This document shows positions 25,669 to 34,021 of a DNA stretch of 51,678 bases, piece after piece. The stretch covers positions 1-51,678 of the forward strand of contig NZ_JAKIUR010000017.1 in the NCBI RefSeq assembly GCF_021647475.1. Direction: 5' to 3'. This DNA comes from Lutibacter sp. (GTDB lineage: Bacteria; Bacteroidota; Bacteroidia; Flavobacteriales; Flavobacteriaceae). The notes beneath the pieces were generated by a model. The model worked only from the letters and a program-made list of their open reading frames with translations. It had not been told where the DNA came from and did no database searches. Both the position numbers and the translations under genes were made by a program. How positions within the stretch are numbered: the first letter of the stretch is position 1; each line of letters starts with the position of its first letter.

Positions 25669-25735
25669 ACTAGGTTATTTTAAGTATAATTTATCTTCAA
25701 AATAATGTATCTTGCTCATCTTAAAATATAGCTTT

Positions 25736-27067
25736 ATGAACTGGGAACAATTACTTTCCTTAAAACGATTTGGAGATACAGAAAAAAGAAATAGAAAAGA
25801 CCAAGATGAAACTCGTTTAGGTTTTGAAGTAGATTATGATAGAATTATATTTTCTGACTCATTTAGAAGTTTACAAGATAAAACACAGGTTGTACCACTT
25901 TCTAAAACCGATTTTGTGCATACTCGATTAACCCACAGTTTAGAGGTAAGTGTTGTTGCACGTTCTTTGGGTAGAATTGTTGGAGAACAATTATTAAAAA
26001 AATATCCTAATTTGGTTGAAAAAGGATATAAAATGAATGATTTTGGAGCTATTGTTGCCAGTGCAGCTTTAGCCCATGATATTGGGAATCCGCCTTTTGG
26101 GCATAGTGGAGAAAAAGCTATTGGAGAATATTTTAAATTTGGAAACGGACAAAAATTTAAAAGTCAACTAACCAATAAACAATGGCAAGATTTAATAGAT
26201 TTTGAAGGAAATGCTAACGGATTTAAAATTTTAACCGAAAATAGAGATGGCGTTTTAGGCGGATTGCGTTTGTCGTATGCTACCTTAGGAGCATTTATGA
26301 AGTATCCTAAAGAATCATTACCAAAAAAACCTACTAATGATATTGCAGATAAAAAATTTGGAATATTTCAATCTGAAATTCCTTTTTTTAATGATTTAGT
26401 TAAAGAGTTGGGATTAATTAAATCAGGGAAAAATGGTAATATTGCTTTTAAGCGTCATCCTTTAGCGTTTTTAGTTGAAGCTGCGGATGATATTTGTTAC
26501 ACTATTATCGATTTTGAAGATGGAATTAATTTAGGTTTAATAGATGAAGATTTTGCACTGGAATATTTAATTAAGTTAGTAAAAGACACTATTAATACCG
26601 AAAAATATTATCACCTTACTAATACAAAAGACCGATTAAGTTATTTAAGAGCATTGGCTATTGGAACTTTAATAAACGAAGCTTTAAATATTTTTTTAGA
26701 AAATGAAACAGATATTTTAAAAGGTAATTATCCGTACGCTTTATTGGATAAATGTAAATACGAAGCTCAAATAAATGATATAATTAAAATTAGTGTTGAA
26801 AAAATATATAAAAGTAGGCAGGTTGTTGAAAAAGAAATAGTTGGGTTTAGTGTTATTTCAAATTTATTAGATGTTTTTTTAACTGCAATTAATAATAAAT
26901 TTTACGATAAAGAGTCTAATTATGATAAATTAATTTTATCTTTATTGCCAGATTTTTCGAATAAAAACCATAATCAATTGTATAACAGGGTTTTAACGAC
27001 TTGTAATATTGTAGCAAGTTTATCAGATGGTTTTGCTTTACAGTTATATCATAAAATAAAAGGATAA
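25736..27067 (+). CDS. dgt: Deoxyguanosinetriphosphate triphosphohydrolase family (HD domain)
   Basis: dGTPases cut dGTP to deoxyguanosine and triphosphate and help to keep dNTP pools in balance. The ATG at 25736 (MNWEQLLSLKRFGDTEKR) gives 443 residues and matches family starts; the upstream ATG at 25712 is less likely. The HD site is seen in FVHTRLTHSLEVSVVARSLG and AALAHDIGNPPFGHSGEKAI (about residues 64-130), and the later EAADDICYTIIDFEDGINLG block supplies another metal-site aspartate. The next gene starts 21 bases downstream and may be cotranscribed though functionally unrelated. Confidence 0.93.
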   Translation: MNWEQLLSLKRFGDTEKRNRKDQDETRLGFEVDYDRIIFSDSFRSLQDKTQVVPLSKTDFVHTRLTHSLEVSVVARSLGRIVGEQLLKKYPNLVEKGYKMNDFGAIVASAALAHDIGNPPFGHSGEKAIGEYFKFGNGQKFKSQLTNKQWQDLIDFEGNANGFKILTENRDGVLGGLRLSYATLGAFMKYPKESLPKKPTNDIADKKFGIFQSEIPFFNDLVKELGLIKSGKNGNIAFKRHPLAFLVEAADDICYTIIDFEDGINLGLIDEDFALEYLIKLVKDTINTEKYYHLTNTKDRLSYLRALAIGTLINEALNIFLENETDILKGNYPYALLDKCKYEAQINDIIKISVEKIYKSRQVVEKEIVGFSVISNLLDVFLTAINNKFYDKESNYDKLILSLLPDFSNKNHNQLYNRVLTTCNIVASLSDGFALQLYHKIKG

Positions 27068-27088
27068 CATATAAATATTAACATAATC

Positions 27089-30000
27089 ATGAAAAAAAAA
27101 TTACTATACCTATTTTTAGGTTTATTTATAATTTCAGTAGGATTTGAAATTAGTACAACGTCATTATTTAAATCTAAGTTAAAAACAACATTATCAGAGA
27201 ATGTTAGTTTAGCGAAGAAGTATAAACAATACTTATTAAATAGTCCATTTAAAAAAACACTACAATTAACAAAAGAACAACGCTTAGCGATTGGAATTCC
27301 TCCTAATAAATATTATGAGAGAGAATGGGAGTTAACAATGAATCCTGCAACAGGAAGACCAGAACCTAATAAGATTTTAGAACTACAAAAAAAATTGCAT
27401 AATAAATCCTATGCAAATAGAGTTCCTGGTGATGGAGCAGCTGGAAATGATTGGATTGAAAGAGGTCCAAATAATGTTGGAGGCAGAACTAGAGTCGTTT
27501 TGTTTGACCCAAATGATGCAACAAATAAAAAAGTTTATGCAGGTGGAGTTAGCGGTGGTTTATGGGTAAATCAAGATATTACTAATGTAGCTTCAACTTG
27601 GACTTTAGTTTCAGGAGTACCAAGTAATATGAATATTTCCTGTATAACCGTAGATCCAAGAGATTCTAATACTTGGTATATTGGTACAGGTGAACAATAT
27701 ACTTTTGGTGCAGCTGTAGGCAACGGGGTTTATAAAACTACCGATGGTGGAGCAAATTGGACAAATATACCTGTACAATTGGTAGGAGGAGCTTCTTTTG
27801 ACCTCAACGGTTCAAATAGTTTTTTATCAGGGCTTTATTATATTAACGGCATTCAAGCCTGGGATAATGGAACTTCAACAGAAATATTTATTGGTGTTGG
27901 AGCTCATCTTTATGGAGATTCTTCAAGTCCTTCAGATTGGCTAGGTCTACAAAACTCAGGTTTATATAGAAGTACAGATAATGGAGTAAATTGGAATAGA
28001 ATTGAATCTACAAACATGCAGTTTACATTTAGTAGTAAAACCTACTATTTTATTCCTAATGATTTTGAAATAGGTTCTGATAATAAACTATGGATGGGAA
28101 TGGTTGCTACTCCTGGTATCGGAGGAAGCGGTATTAGTGGTGGCGGTAGAGTCTTTAGTTCAACTGATGGTGCTACTTGGACAGAAGCTGCAGCATCACC
28201 TTTAGCTAATTCAAACAGAGTTGAATTAGCGGTTTCTTCAAATGTTTCTAATCCTGGTAAAATATATGCGTTAACACAAGGAACTACAACCGATGGGCCT
28301 CATATTTATAGTACTACAGATGGTTTTGCAACGGTAACAGAATTATCAAAGCCAAGTGATGCGGATACAGGTATCCCTGCGAATGATTTTACTCGAGGAC
28401 AAGATTTTTACGATTTAGTAATTGAAGTTGACCCAAATAACGACCAAACAATTTATGTGGGTGGAATTGATTTATTTAGAAGCACTAGTGGAACCACTAC
28501 AAATGTTGCAAGCAAATGGAAGCAAATTTCTAAATGGAATAGTTCTATAACTGGTACATTTTCTGTTGTTCATGCAGATCAACATGCGTTTACGTTTAGA
28601 CCAGGAGCTAGTAATGAGGTAGCTATTGGTTGTGATGGAGGAGTTTATTATGCATCAAGTTTATCTTCTGCACCAACATCAAATGTGTTTACTGAAATGA
28701 ACACAAACTATAATGTAACTCAATTTTATTATGGAGGCTACGGACAAAGTACTTCTAATGAGTTAATTGTTGCAGGAGCTCAAGATAACGGATCACAATT
28801 TATTAATGGGGCATCTCCAGGGATAAATTCTAGTATATTGGTAAATGGGGGTGATGGAGCGTACAGTACTATTGATAAAGATGGTAATTATATGATAGTT
28901 TCTTATGTGTATAGTAATCATACTTATTTAAGTTTACCTTATTCTGGGACAAGTTCAAGCTATGATATTGATACAAATGGTAATGAAGGCGATTTTATTT
29001 CACAAGCCGCATTAGATCATAATTTAAATATCATGTATTCTAACGGATCTACAACAGCAACAAAACAAATTAACCGTTATGCATTAGGAAGTACTAGTGC
29101 AATAAAAACACAGTTAAGTGATGCTTTGTTAAATGGCTCACCTACCGCATTTAAGGTTTCGCCATTTACTACTGCCTCAACTACATTATTAGTTGGAACA
29201 GATAATGGAAAACTTTTAAAACTAACCAATGCAAACGCTACACCTGCTTGGGAAAATATTTCAGGAAGTTCATTTATTGGAAGTATTTCAGCTATTGAAT
29301 ATGGAGTTTCAGAAGATGAAATTATAGTTACTTTTCATAATTATGGAGTAACTAGTGTTTGGTTTACTTCAAATGGAGGAACTACTTGGAAAAATAAAGA
29401 AGGAGATTTACCAGATATGCCAGTGAAATGTGTTTTACAAAATCCGTTAGCACCAAACGAAGTTATTTTAGGAACAGAGTTAGGTATTTGGTCTACCAAA
29501 AATTTTAATGAAGATACTCCAAACTGGGTAAGTTCTAATAACGGAATGAGAGATGTTAAAGTTTTGGATTTAGACTTGCGAACTGCAGATAATAGTATTT
29601 TAGCAACAACTCATGGTAGAGGAACTTTTACAGGGCAGTTTACAAATGCAACAGATCCTACTTTTACAATTGTTCCAACTAATAGTATAGTTGAAAATTG
29701 TAAACCAGCAGATGCGGTATATACTTTTAATTTTACAACTTTAGGAGGTTATGCTTCTTCAACATTATTCTCAGTTTCAGGTTTACCAACAGGTGCAACT
29801 TCATCTTTTAGTGCAAATAATATAAGTACAACTAGTTCAATTACGCTAACTATAAGTAATTTAGGAAGTGTTACAGCAGGAAATTACACATTAACACTTA
29901 CAGGTACTGGTGGAGGAAAAACAATATCAAAAGATATTGTTTTAAAAGTAAATGAAGCTACAGTTGCTAATACAGTTCCTTCTTTACCAGTAAATAATTC

Positions 30001-31318
30001 AACAAATATACCTATAAGTGGAGTTGTTTTTAGTTGGAATACATCATTAGGAGCTACATCGTATGATATAGATATAGCTACAGATCCAGCATTTAACACT
30101 ATTGTTGAGTCTGGTACTAGTGCTACTAATTCATACTCTAATAAAACGAATTTTACTGAAGCAACAGTATATTACTGGAGAGTTAGAGGAACAAATTTTT
30201 GTATTACAGGAAGCTATTCTTCTACACAAAATTTTCATACAGTACCATTAAATGATTGTACCTCAGCTTCTAAAAATATAGCAGTAGCCATTCCTGATGG
30301 AGTTGGAGCAAATAGTCCTGGAGCAGCAGCAAAATCTATTATAAATTTAACTAATAATATTACCATTAGTGATGTTAATGTTACTATTGATATAAGTCAT
30401 ACTTACATTCAGGATTTAGTAATCTCATTAATTGCACCAGACAATACTGAAGTTGTGTTATTTAATAGAGAATGTGCGGGCGAAGACGATATTTCTGTAA
30501 CATTTGATGATGCTGGTTCTACCATTACTTGTGGTACACAGCCCGTAGTTGGTATTATAAAACCATCAAGTCCATTGTCTACATTTAATGGTAAAAATTC
30601 TAATGGGAGTTGGACTTTAAAAGTGGTAGATTATTATAATGGAGATTTTGGGAGCATTAATAGTTGGTCTTTGGAAACATGTAAAGCTCAAGCTATAACC
30701 GATTCTTCATTAATAAATAATTTGATGCATGTGGGGGTAAATACTACTTATACAATTCTTCAAACCGATGTTGAAGCAAGTAGTGTAGGTTCAACAGCTA
30801 CTGATCAACAATTTATGATTACTGAATTACCTCAACATGGTGATGTTTTTAAATCAGCTCCTCATGGATCTCCAGTTAAGCAAGTTTTAGGATCTACTTT
30901 TACTCAAAACGACATTAATAATGGTAAAATATCTTATACAAATACGAGTAGTGTTTCAGTTACTGACTTTTTTGAAGTAGATATCACTAATGCAACAAGT
31001 GGATTTTTGCCTGCAAAACAAATTAAATTTAGTGTAGAAACTAATTTGGCTGTAGATGATGAATTTTTTAATAAAACAGGAATTTCAGTATTCCCAACAG
31101 TCTCGGATGGAAACTTTAATGTGAAATCTCAATCTTATATTGGAAAAACAACAATAGAGTTGTATAATATAAGTGGACAAAGAGTTTATAAAACTAATTT
31201 AGATTTTAATTCATTAGGTTTAAAACAGGTAAATGCAAATCATTTATCTTCAGGAGTTTATATTTTAAGAATAAGTTCTAATAATATGCAGGGAAGTAAA
31301 AAAATTATCATAAAATAA
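27089..31318 (+). CDS. Giant T9SS-secreted beta-propeller protein with P-domain
   Basis: The 1409-residue protein has a signal peptide (LLYLFLGLFIISVGFEIS). Residues of about 120-860 carry BNR/Asp-box type repeats of a sortilin-like propeller (VYKTTDGGANWTNI, GLYRSTDNGVNWNRI, VFSSTDGATWTEA, WFTSNGGTTWKNKEG). An Ig-like segment (about 870-955), a fibronectin-III-like unit (960-1050), a proprotein-convertase P-domain (1064-1200; NGKNSNGSWTLKVVDYYNGD), a cadherin-like unit (1205-1320) and a type-A T9SS sorting domain (1331-1409; ISVFPTVSDGNF...GVYILRIS) follow. It is expected at the cell surface or outside the cell. No catalytic site for a sialidase or protease is evident, so a binding role is the safest reading. 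Confidence 0.88.
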   Translation: MKKKLLYLFLGLFIISVGFEISTTSLFKSKLKTTLSENVSLAKKYKQYLLNSPFKKTLQLTKEQRLAIGIPPNKYYEREWELTMNPATGRPEPNKILELQKKLHNKSYANRVPGDGAAGNDWIERGPNNVGGRTRVVLFDPNDATNKKVYAGGVSGGLWVNQDITNVASTWTLVSGVPSNMNISCITVDPRDSNTWYIGTGEQYTFGAAVGNGVYKTTDGGANWTNIPVQLVGGASFDLNGSNSFLSGLYYINGIQAWDNGTSTEIFIGVGAHLYGDSSSPSDWLGLQNSGLYRSTDNGVNWNRIESTNMQFTFSSKTYYFIPNDFEIGSDNKLWMGMVATPGIGGSGISGGGRVFSSTDGATWTEAAASPLANSNRVELAVSSNVSNPGKIYALTQGTTTDGPHIYSTTDGFATVTELSKPSDADTGIPANDFTRGQDFYDLVIEVDPNNDQTIYVGGIDLFRSTSGTTTNVASKWKQISKWNSSITGTFSVVHADQHAFTFRPGASNEVAIGCDGGVYYASSLSSAPTSNVFTEMNTNYNVTQFYYGGYGQSTSNELIVAGAQDNGSQFINGASPGINSSILVNGGDGAYSTIDKDGNYMIVSYVYSNHTYLSLPYSGTSSSYDIDTNGNEGDFISQAALDHNLNIMYSNGSTTATKQINRYALGSTSAIKTQLSDALLNGSPTAFKVSPFTTASTTLLVGTDNGKLLKLTNANATPAWENISGSSFIGSISAIEYGVSEDEIIVTFHNYGVTSVWFTSNGGTTWKNKEGDLPDMPVKCVLQNPLAPNEVILGTELGIWSTKNFNEDTPNWVSSNNGMRDVKVLDLDLRTADNSILATTHGRGTFTGQFTNATDPTFTIVPTNSIVENCKPADAVYTFNFTTLGGYASSTLFSVSGLPTGATSSFSANNISTTSSITLTISNLGSVTAGNYTLTLTGTGGGKTISKDIVLKVNEATVANTVPSLPVNNSTNIPISGVVFSWNTSLGATSYDIDIATDPAFNTIVESGTSATNSYSNKTNFTEATVYYWRVRGTNFCITGSYSSTQNFHTVPLNDCTSASKNIAVAIPDGVGANSPGAAAKSIINLTNNITISDVNVTIDISHTYIQDLVISLIAPDNTEVVLFNRECAGEDDISVTFDDAGSTITCGTQPVVGIIKPSSPLSTFNGKNSNGSWTLKVVDYYNGDFGSINSWSLETCKAQAITDSSLINNLMHVGVNTTYTILQTDVEASSVGSTATDQQFMITELPQHGDVFKSAPHGSPVKQVLGSTFTQNDINNGKISYTNTSSVSVTDFFEVDITNATSGFLPAKQIKFSVETNLAVDDEFFNKTGISVFPTVSDGNFNVKSQSYIGKTTIELYNISGQRVYKTNLDFNSLGLKQVNANHLSSGVYILRISSNNMQGSKKIIIK

Positions 31319-31336
31319 TAAGTTTTTTAAAGAGAT

Positions 31337-31363
31337 AAAAAAGAGGGATTTTCCCTCTTTTTT
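31337..31363. terminator. Strong intrinsic terminator after the propeller gene
   Basis: AAAAAGAGGGA (31338-31348) pairs with TCCCTCTTTTT (31352-31362) around TTT, and is followed by tgtttttt. The A-run on the other side could also serve dxs, which converges from the right. Confidence 0.85.
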
Positions 31364-31470
31364 GTTTTTTAAAAAGGTAGTTAAAGCCTGTTATTAATAG
31401 TTATAAAATAGCATATAAAAAAGAAAAGTAATTCTAAATTTTATTTTGTTTAAACAATAAATAGACCGAT

Positions 31471-33243
31471 TTATTTTAAAGAGTTTAAATAATTTAAAAT
31501 ATCGTTTTCGGATAAATTAATAGACTCAAATAATTTAGAAGTTTTGCCATGTTCTATAAATTTATCAGGTATTCCCAATATTTTTATGGTAGTATTATGG
31601 TAATTATTTAAAGCAGAAAATTCTAATATTGCACTTCCAAACCCGCCAGTTATTACGCCATCTTCTATAGTAATAACGGTTTTGAAAGTTTTAAAAATAA
31701 TATGTAATAAAGTTTCGTCTAAAGGCTTTACAAATCGCATATTATAGTGAGCAATTTTATTTTTAGGGAGCTTATTTTGAATTTTAATTATTTTATTGCC
31801 AATACTTCCAATGCTTAAAATAGCAATGTCAGTTCCTTCGGTGATACACTCTCCCTTAAAAAAAGGTATTTTAGTAAATGGTTTTTTCCAATCTATTGAT
31901 GTAGCTCTCCCACGTGGGTAGCGAATAGCAATAGGGAAATCCAGCCCTAATTGAACAGTGTATAACATATTCCGTAATTCAAACTCATTTAAAGGAGCAA
32001 AAATCACCAAATTTGGGATACATCGTAAATAAGCAATATCAAAAACGCCATGGTGTGTAGCTCCATCTTCACCAACTAAACCAGCTCTATCAATACAAAA
32101 AATTACGGGCAGATTTTGTAAAGCCACATCGTGAATTACCTGATCGTAAGCACGTTGTAAAAAAGTAGAATAGATGGTACAAAAAGGTATTAGTCCTTGT
32201 GTCGCCATTCCGGCAGCTAAAGTTACTGCGTGTTGTTCTGCAATTCCTACATCAAAAGCTCTGTCAGGAATTTCGTATAACATTAACTTTAAGGAACTAC
32301 CGGTTGGCATTGCAGGTGTTATTCCAACTATTTTAGGATTTTTTTTTGCCAATTCTAAAATAGTTTCGCCAAAAACATCTTGATATTTTGGTGATTGAGG
32401 TACTTTTTTTTGGATAATTAATTCTCCTGTATTTTTATTAAATTTCCCGGGAGCATGGTATTTTACCTGATTTTCTTCTGCTTTTTGTAAACCTTTACCT
32501 TTAGTTGTTATAATGTGCAAAAATTTTGGACCTTTTATAGTTTTTAGCCGTTCTAGTTCTGTTACTAAACTATCTAAATTATGCCCGTCAATTGGACCAG
32601 AATAATTAAAATTTAAAGCTTCAATAATATTATTTTTCCTAACTTTTTTTCCAGCTTTTATAGTAGTAAAATAGTTTTTTAAAGCACCAACACTTGGGTC
32701 AATTCCCATGCTATTATCATTTAAAATAATTAAAATATTAGCATCGGTTACACCTGCATGATTTAAACCTTCAAAAGCTATCCCGCTTGCTATTGAAGCA
32801 TCGCCAATAACTGCAACATGTTGTTTTTTAAAATCACCCTTTATTTTTGAAGCAATTGCCATTCCTAAAGCTGCTGAAATGGAAGTTGAGGAATGCCCTG
32901 TTCCAAATGCATCATAAATACTTTCATCACGTTTTGGAAAACCTGAAATTCCACCAAATTGTCTATTAGTATCAAAGATTTTGCTTCTACCAGTTAAAAT
33001 TTTATGTCCGTAAGCTTGATGGCCAACATCCCAAATTAATAAATCATTTGGCGTGTTAAATACATAATGCAAAGCAATGGTTAATTCTACCACACCTAAA
33101 CTGGCTCCTAAATGCCCTTCTTTGGTTGCCACAATATCAATAATAAATTTCCGTAATTCTTGAGCAACTTTAGGTAATTGATTTTTAGATAACTTTCTTA
33201 AATCAGCTGGATTATTAATATGAGACAATAAATTTATTTCCAC
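31471..33243 (-). CDS. dxs: 1-deoxy-D-xylulose-5-phosphate synthase
   Basis: This enzyme joins pyruvate and glyceraldehyde-3-phosphate with thiamine diphosphate, the first step of the MEP isoprenoid route. The 590-residue protein shows GHQAYGHKILTGR near 75, the TPP/Mg site GDASIASGIAFEGLNHAG with NDNSMGID (about 145-175), the catalytic glutamate block DVGIAEQHAVTLAAGMA (about 335), and a transketolase-type C-terminal domain with VITIEDGVITGGFGSAI. It is somewhat shorter than E. coli Dxs (620). The start is GTG at 33243; no in-frame ATG gives a better start. A -7-like box lies only five bases upstream, so the messenger may be leaderless. Confidence 0.95.
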   Translation of the reverse strand: MEINLLSHINNPADLRKLSKNQLPKVAQELRKFIIDIVATKEGHLGASLGVVELTIALHYVFNTPNDLLIWDVGHQAYGHKILTGRSKIFDTNRQFGGISGFPKRDESIYDAFGTGHSSTSISAALGMAIASKIKGDFKKQHVAVIGDASIASGIAFEGLNHAGVTDANILIILNDNSMGIDPSVGALKNYFTTIKAGKKVRKNNIIEALNFNYSGPIDGHNLDSLVTELERLKTIKGPKFLHIITTKGKGLQKAEENQVKYHAPGKFNKNTGELIIQKKVPQSPKYQDVFGETILELAKKNPKIVGITPAMPTGSSLKLMLYEIPDRAFDVGIAEQHAVTLAAGMATQGLIPFCTIYSTFLQRAYDQVIHDVALQNLPVIFCIDRAGLVGEDGATHHGVFDIAYLRCIPNLVIFAPLNEFELRNMLYTVQLGLDFPIAIRYPRGRATSIDWKKPFTKIPFFKGECITEGTDIAILSIGSIGNKIIKIQNKLPKNKIAHYNMRFVKPLDETLLHIIFKTFKTVITIEDGVITGGFGSAILEFSALNNYHNTTIKILGIPDKFIEHGKTSKLFESINLSENDILNYLNSLK

Positions 33244-33248
33244 AGAGG

Positions 33249-33256
33249 CAAAACTA
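33249..33256 (-). promoter_or_regulatory. Candidate -7 box of dxs, directly before its GTG start
   Basis: On the minus strand the bases read TAGTTTTG, an exact TAnnTTTG match. The GTG start begins six bases later, about where transcription should begin. No good -33 partner was found. Confidence 0.4.
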
Positions 33257-33289
33257 CAATATTTTAGTGTTGGATGTTGTAAAAAATTT

Positions 33290-33297
33290 TACTTTTG
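33290..33297 (+). promoter_or_regulatory. Candidate promoter of tadA, directly before its ATG
   Basis: TACTTTTG matches TAnnTTTG exactly, with TTGG at 33270-33273 (16 bases apart) as the -33 element. The ATG at 33302 lies where transcription should begin, which suggests a leaderless messenger. Confidence 0.5.
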
Positions 33298-33301
33298 AAA
33301 A

Positions 33302-33751
33302 ATGATAGTACCTTATAATGATGAATATTTTATGAAACGAGCTTTGCAAGAAGCAAACTTGGCACTTAGTAAAAATGAAGTTCCTATTGGAGCTATTATT
33401 GTTATGAATAACCAAATAATTGCTAGAGCTCATAATTTAGTGGAAACCCTAAATGATGTAACGGCCCATGCAGAAATGCAAGCTTTTACTGCGGCATCTG
33501 ATTATTTGGGCGGAAAATATTTAACAAAATGCACGTTATATGTAACCTTAGAACCTTGCCAAATGTGTGCAGGTGCAAGTTATTGGGCACAACTTGGTAA
33601 AATTGTGTACGGAGCTAAGGATAAAGCACGTGGATTTAGGTCATCTAATATAAAATTACATCCAAAAACAAAAGTAGTTGGAGGAGTTTTAGAAGAAGAA
33701 TGTAGTTTATTGCTAAAACAGTTTTTTATTGAAAAGCGAAATTTGAATTAA
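33302..33751 (+). CDS. tadA: tRNA-specific adenosine deaminase (TadA-like)
   Basis: TadA converts A34 to inosine in the anticodon of tRNA-Arg. The 149-residue protein has the cytidine-deaminase fold with zinc ligands in THAEMQAFT... here AHAEMQAF (about residue 57) and the PCQMCAGASYWAQLGKIVYG motif (about 87). The MKRALQEANLALSKNEVPIGAIIV start is typical of TadA. Other nucleoside deaminases look alike, so guanine deaminase activity cannot be excluded. It is divergent from dxs, and its stop overlaps by four bases the end of the small membrane-protein gene on the other strand. Confidence 0.88.
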   Translation: MIVPYNDEYFMKRALQEANLALSKNEVPIGAIIVMNNQIIARAHNLVETLNDVTAHAEMQAFTAASDYLGGKYLTKCTLYVTLEPCQMCAGASYWAQLGKIVYGAKDKARGFRSSNIKLHPKTKVVGGVLEEECSLLLKQFFIEKRNLN

Positions 33752-33999
33752 AACTTTTTCCCTTCTTCTTTTTCATGAAATTTTTCAAGTTCCTCCCTAA
33801 AGTTTTTGAATTGAAAGTTTTTCATATCTTTATCTTTATATCGGTGATAAATAAATAAAGGCATTAAAATAAAGGCAGTTAATACCACTCCAATTCCAAT
33901 GATTAATTCCGAATTATCTCCTCCATAATTTTTAAGATAAAATCCATATCCTAAAATACTTAGGATAATTATAAAAAGAATGATTAATAGTTTTTTCAT
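33748..33999 (-). CDS. Small two-helix membrane protein, hypothetical
   Basis: The 83-residue protein has two hydrophobic helices (LLIILFIIILSILGYGFYL and LIIGIGVVLTAFILMPLFIY) joined by a short loop, and a charged C-terminal tail (FREELEKFHEKEEGKKF). The tail should be cytosolic. No family was recognised. It lies 22 bases after the CLC gene, so it is probably the last gene of the aspS-APC-CLC operon and might assist these membrane proteins. It converges with tadA with a four-base overlap. Confidence 0.72.
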   Translation of the reverse strand: MKKLLIILFIIILSILGYGFYLKNYGGDNSELIIGIGVVLTAFILMPLFIYHRYKDKDMKNFQFKNFREELEKFHEKEEGKKF

Positions 34000-34021
34000 C
34001 TCATAAATTTCTAAAATTTTA

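Noticed and set aside
25712..25735. Upstream ATG of the dGTPase gene
   Set aside because: The ATG at 25736 matches the normal start of the family (MNWEQLLSLKRFG); the additional eight residues are unlike relatives.
27089..31318. Exo-alpha-sialidase activity for the Asp-box proteins
   Set aside because: Asp-box repeats alone do not show sialidase function; the arginine triad and catalytic Tyr/Glu were not recognised.
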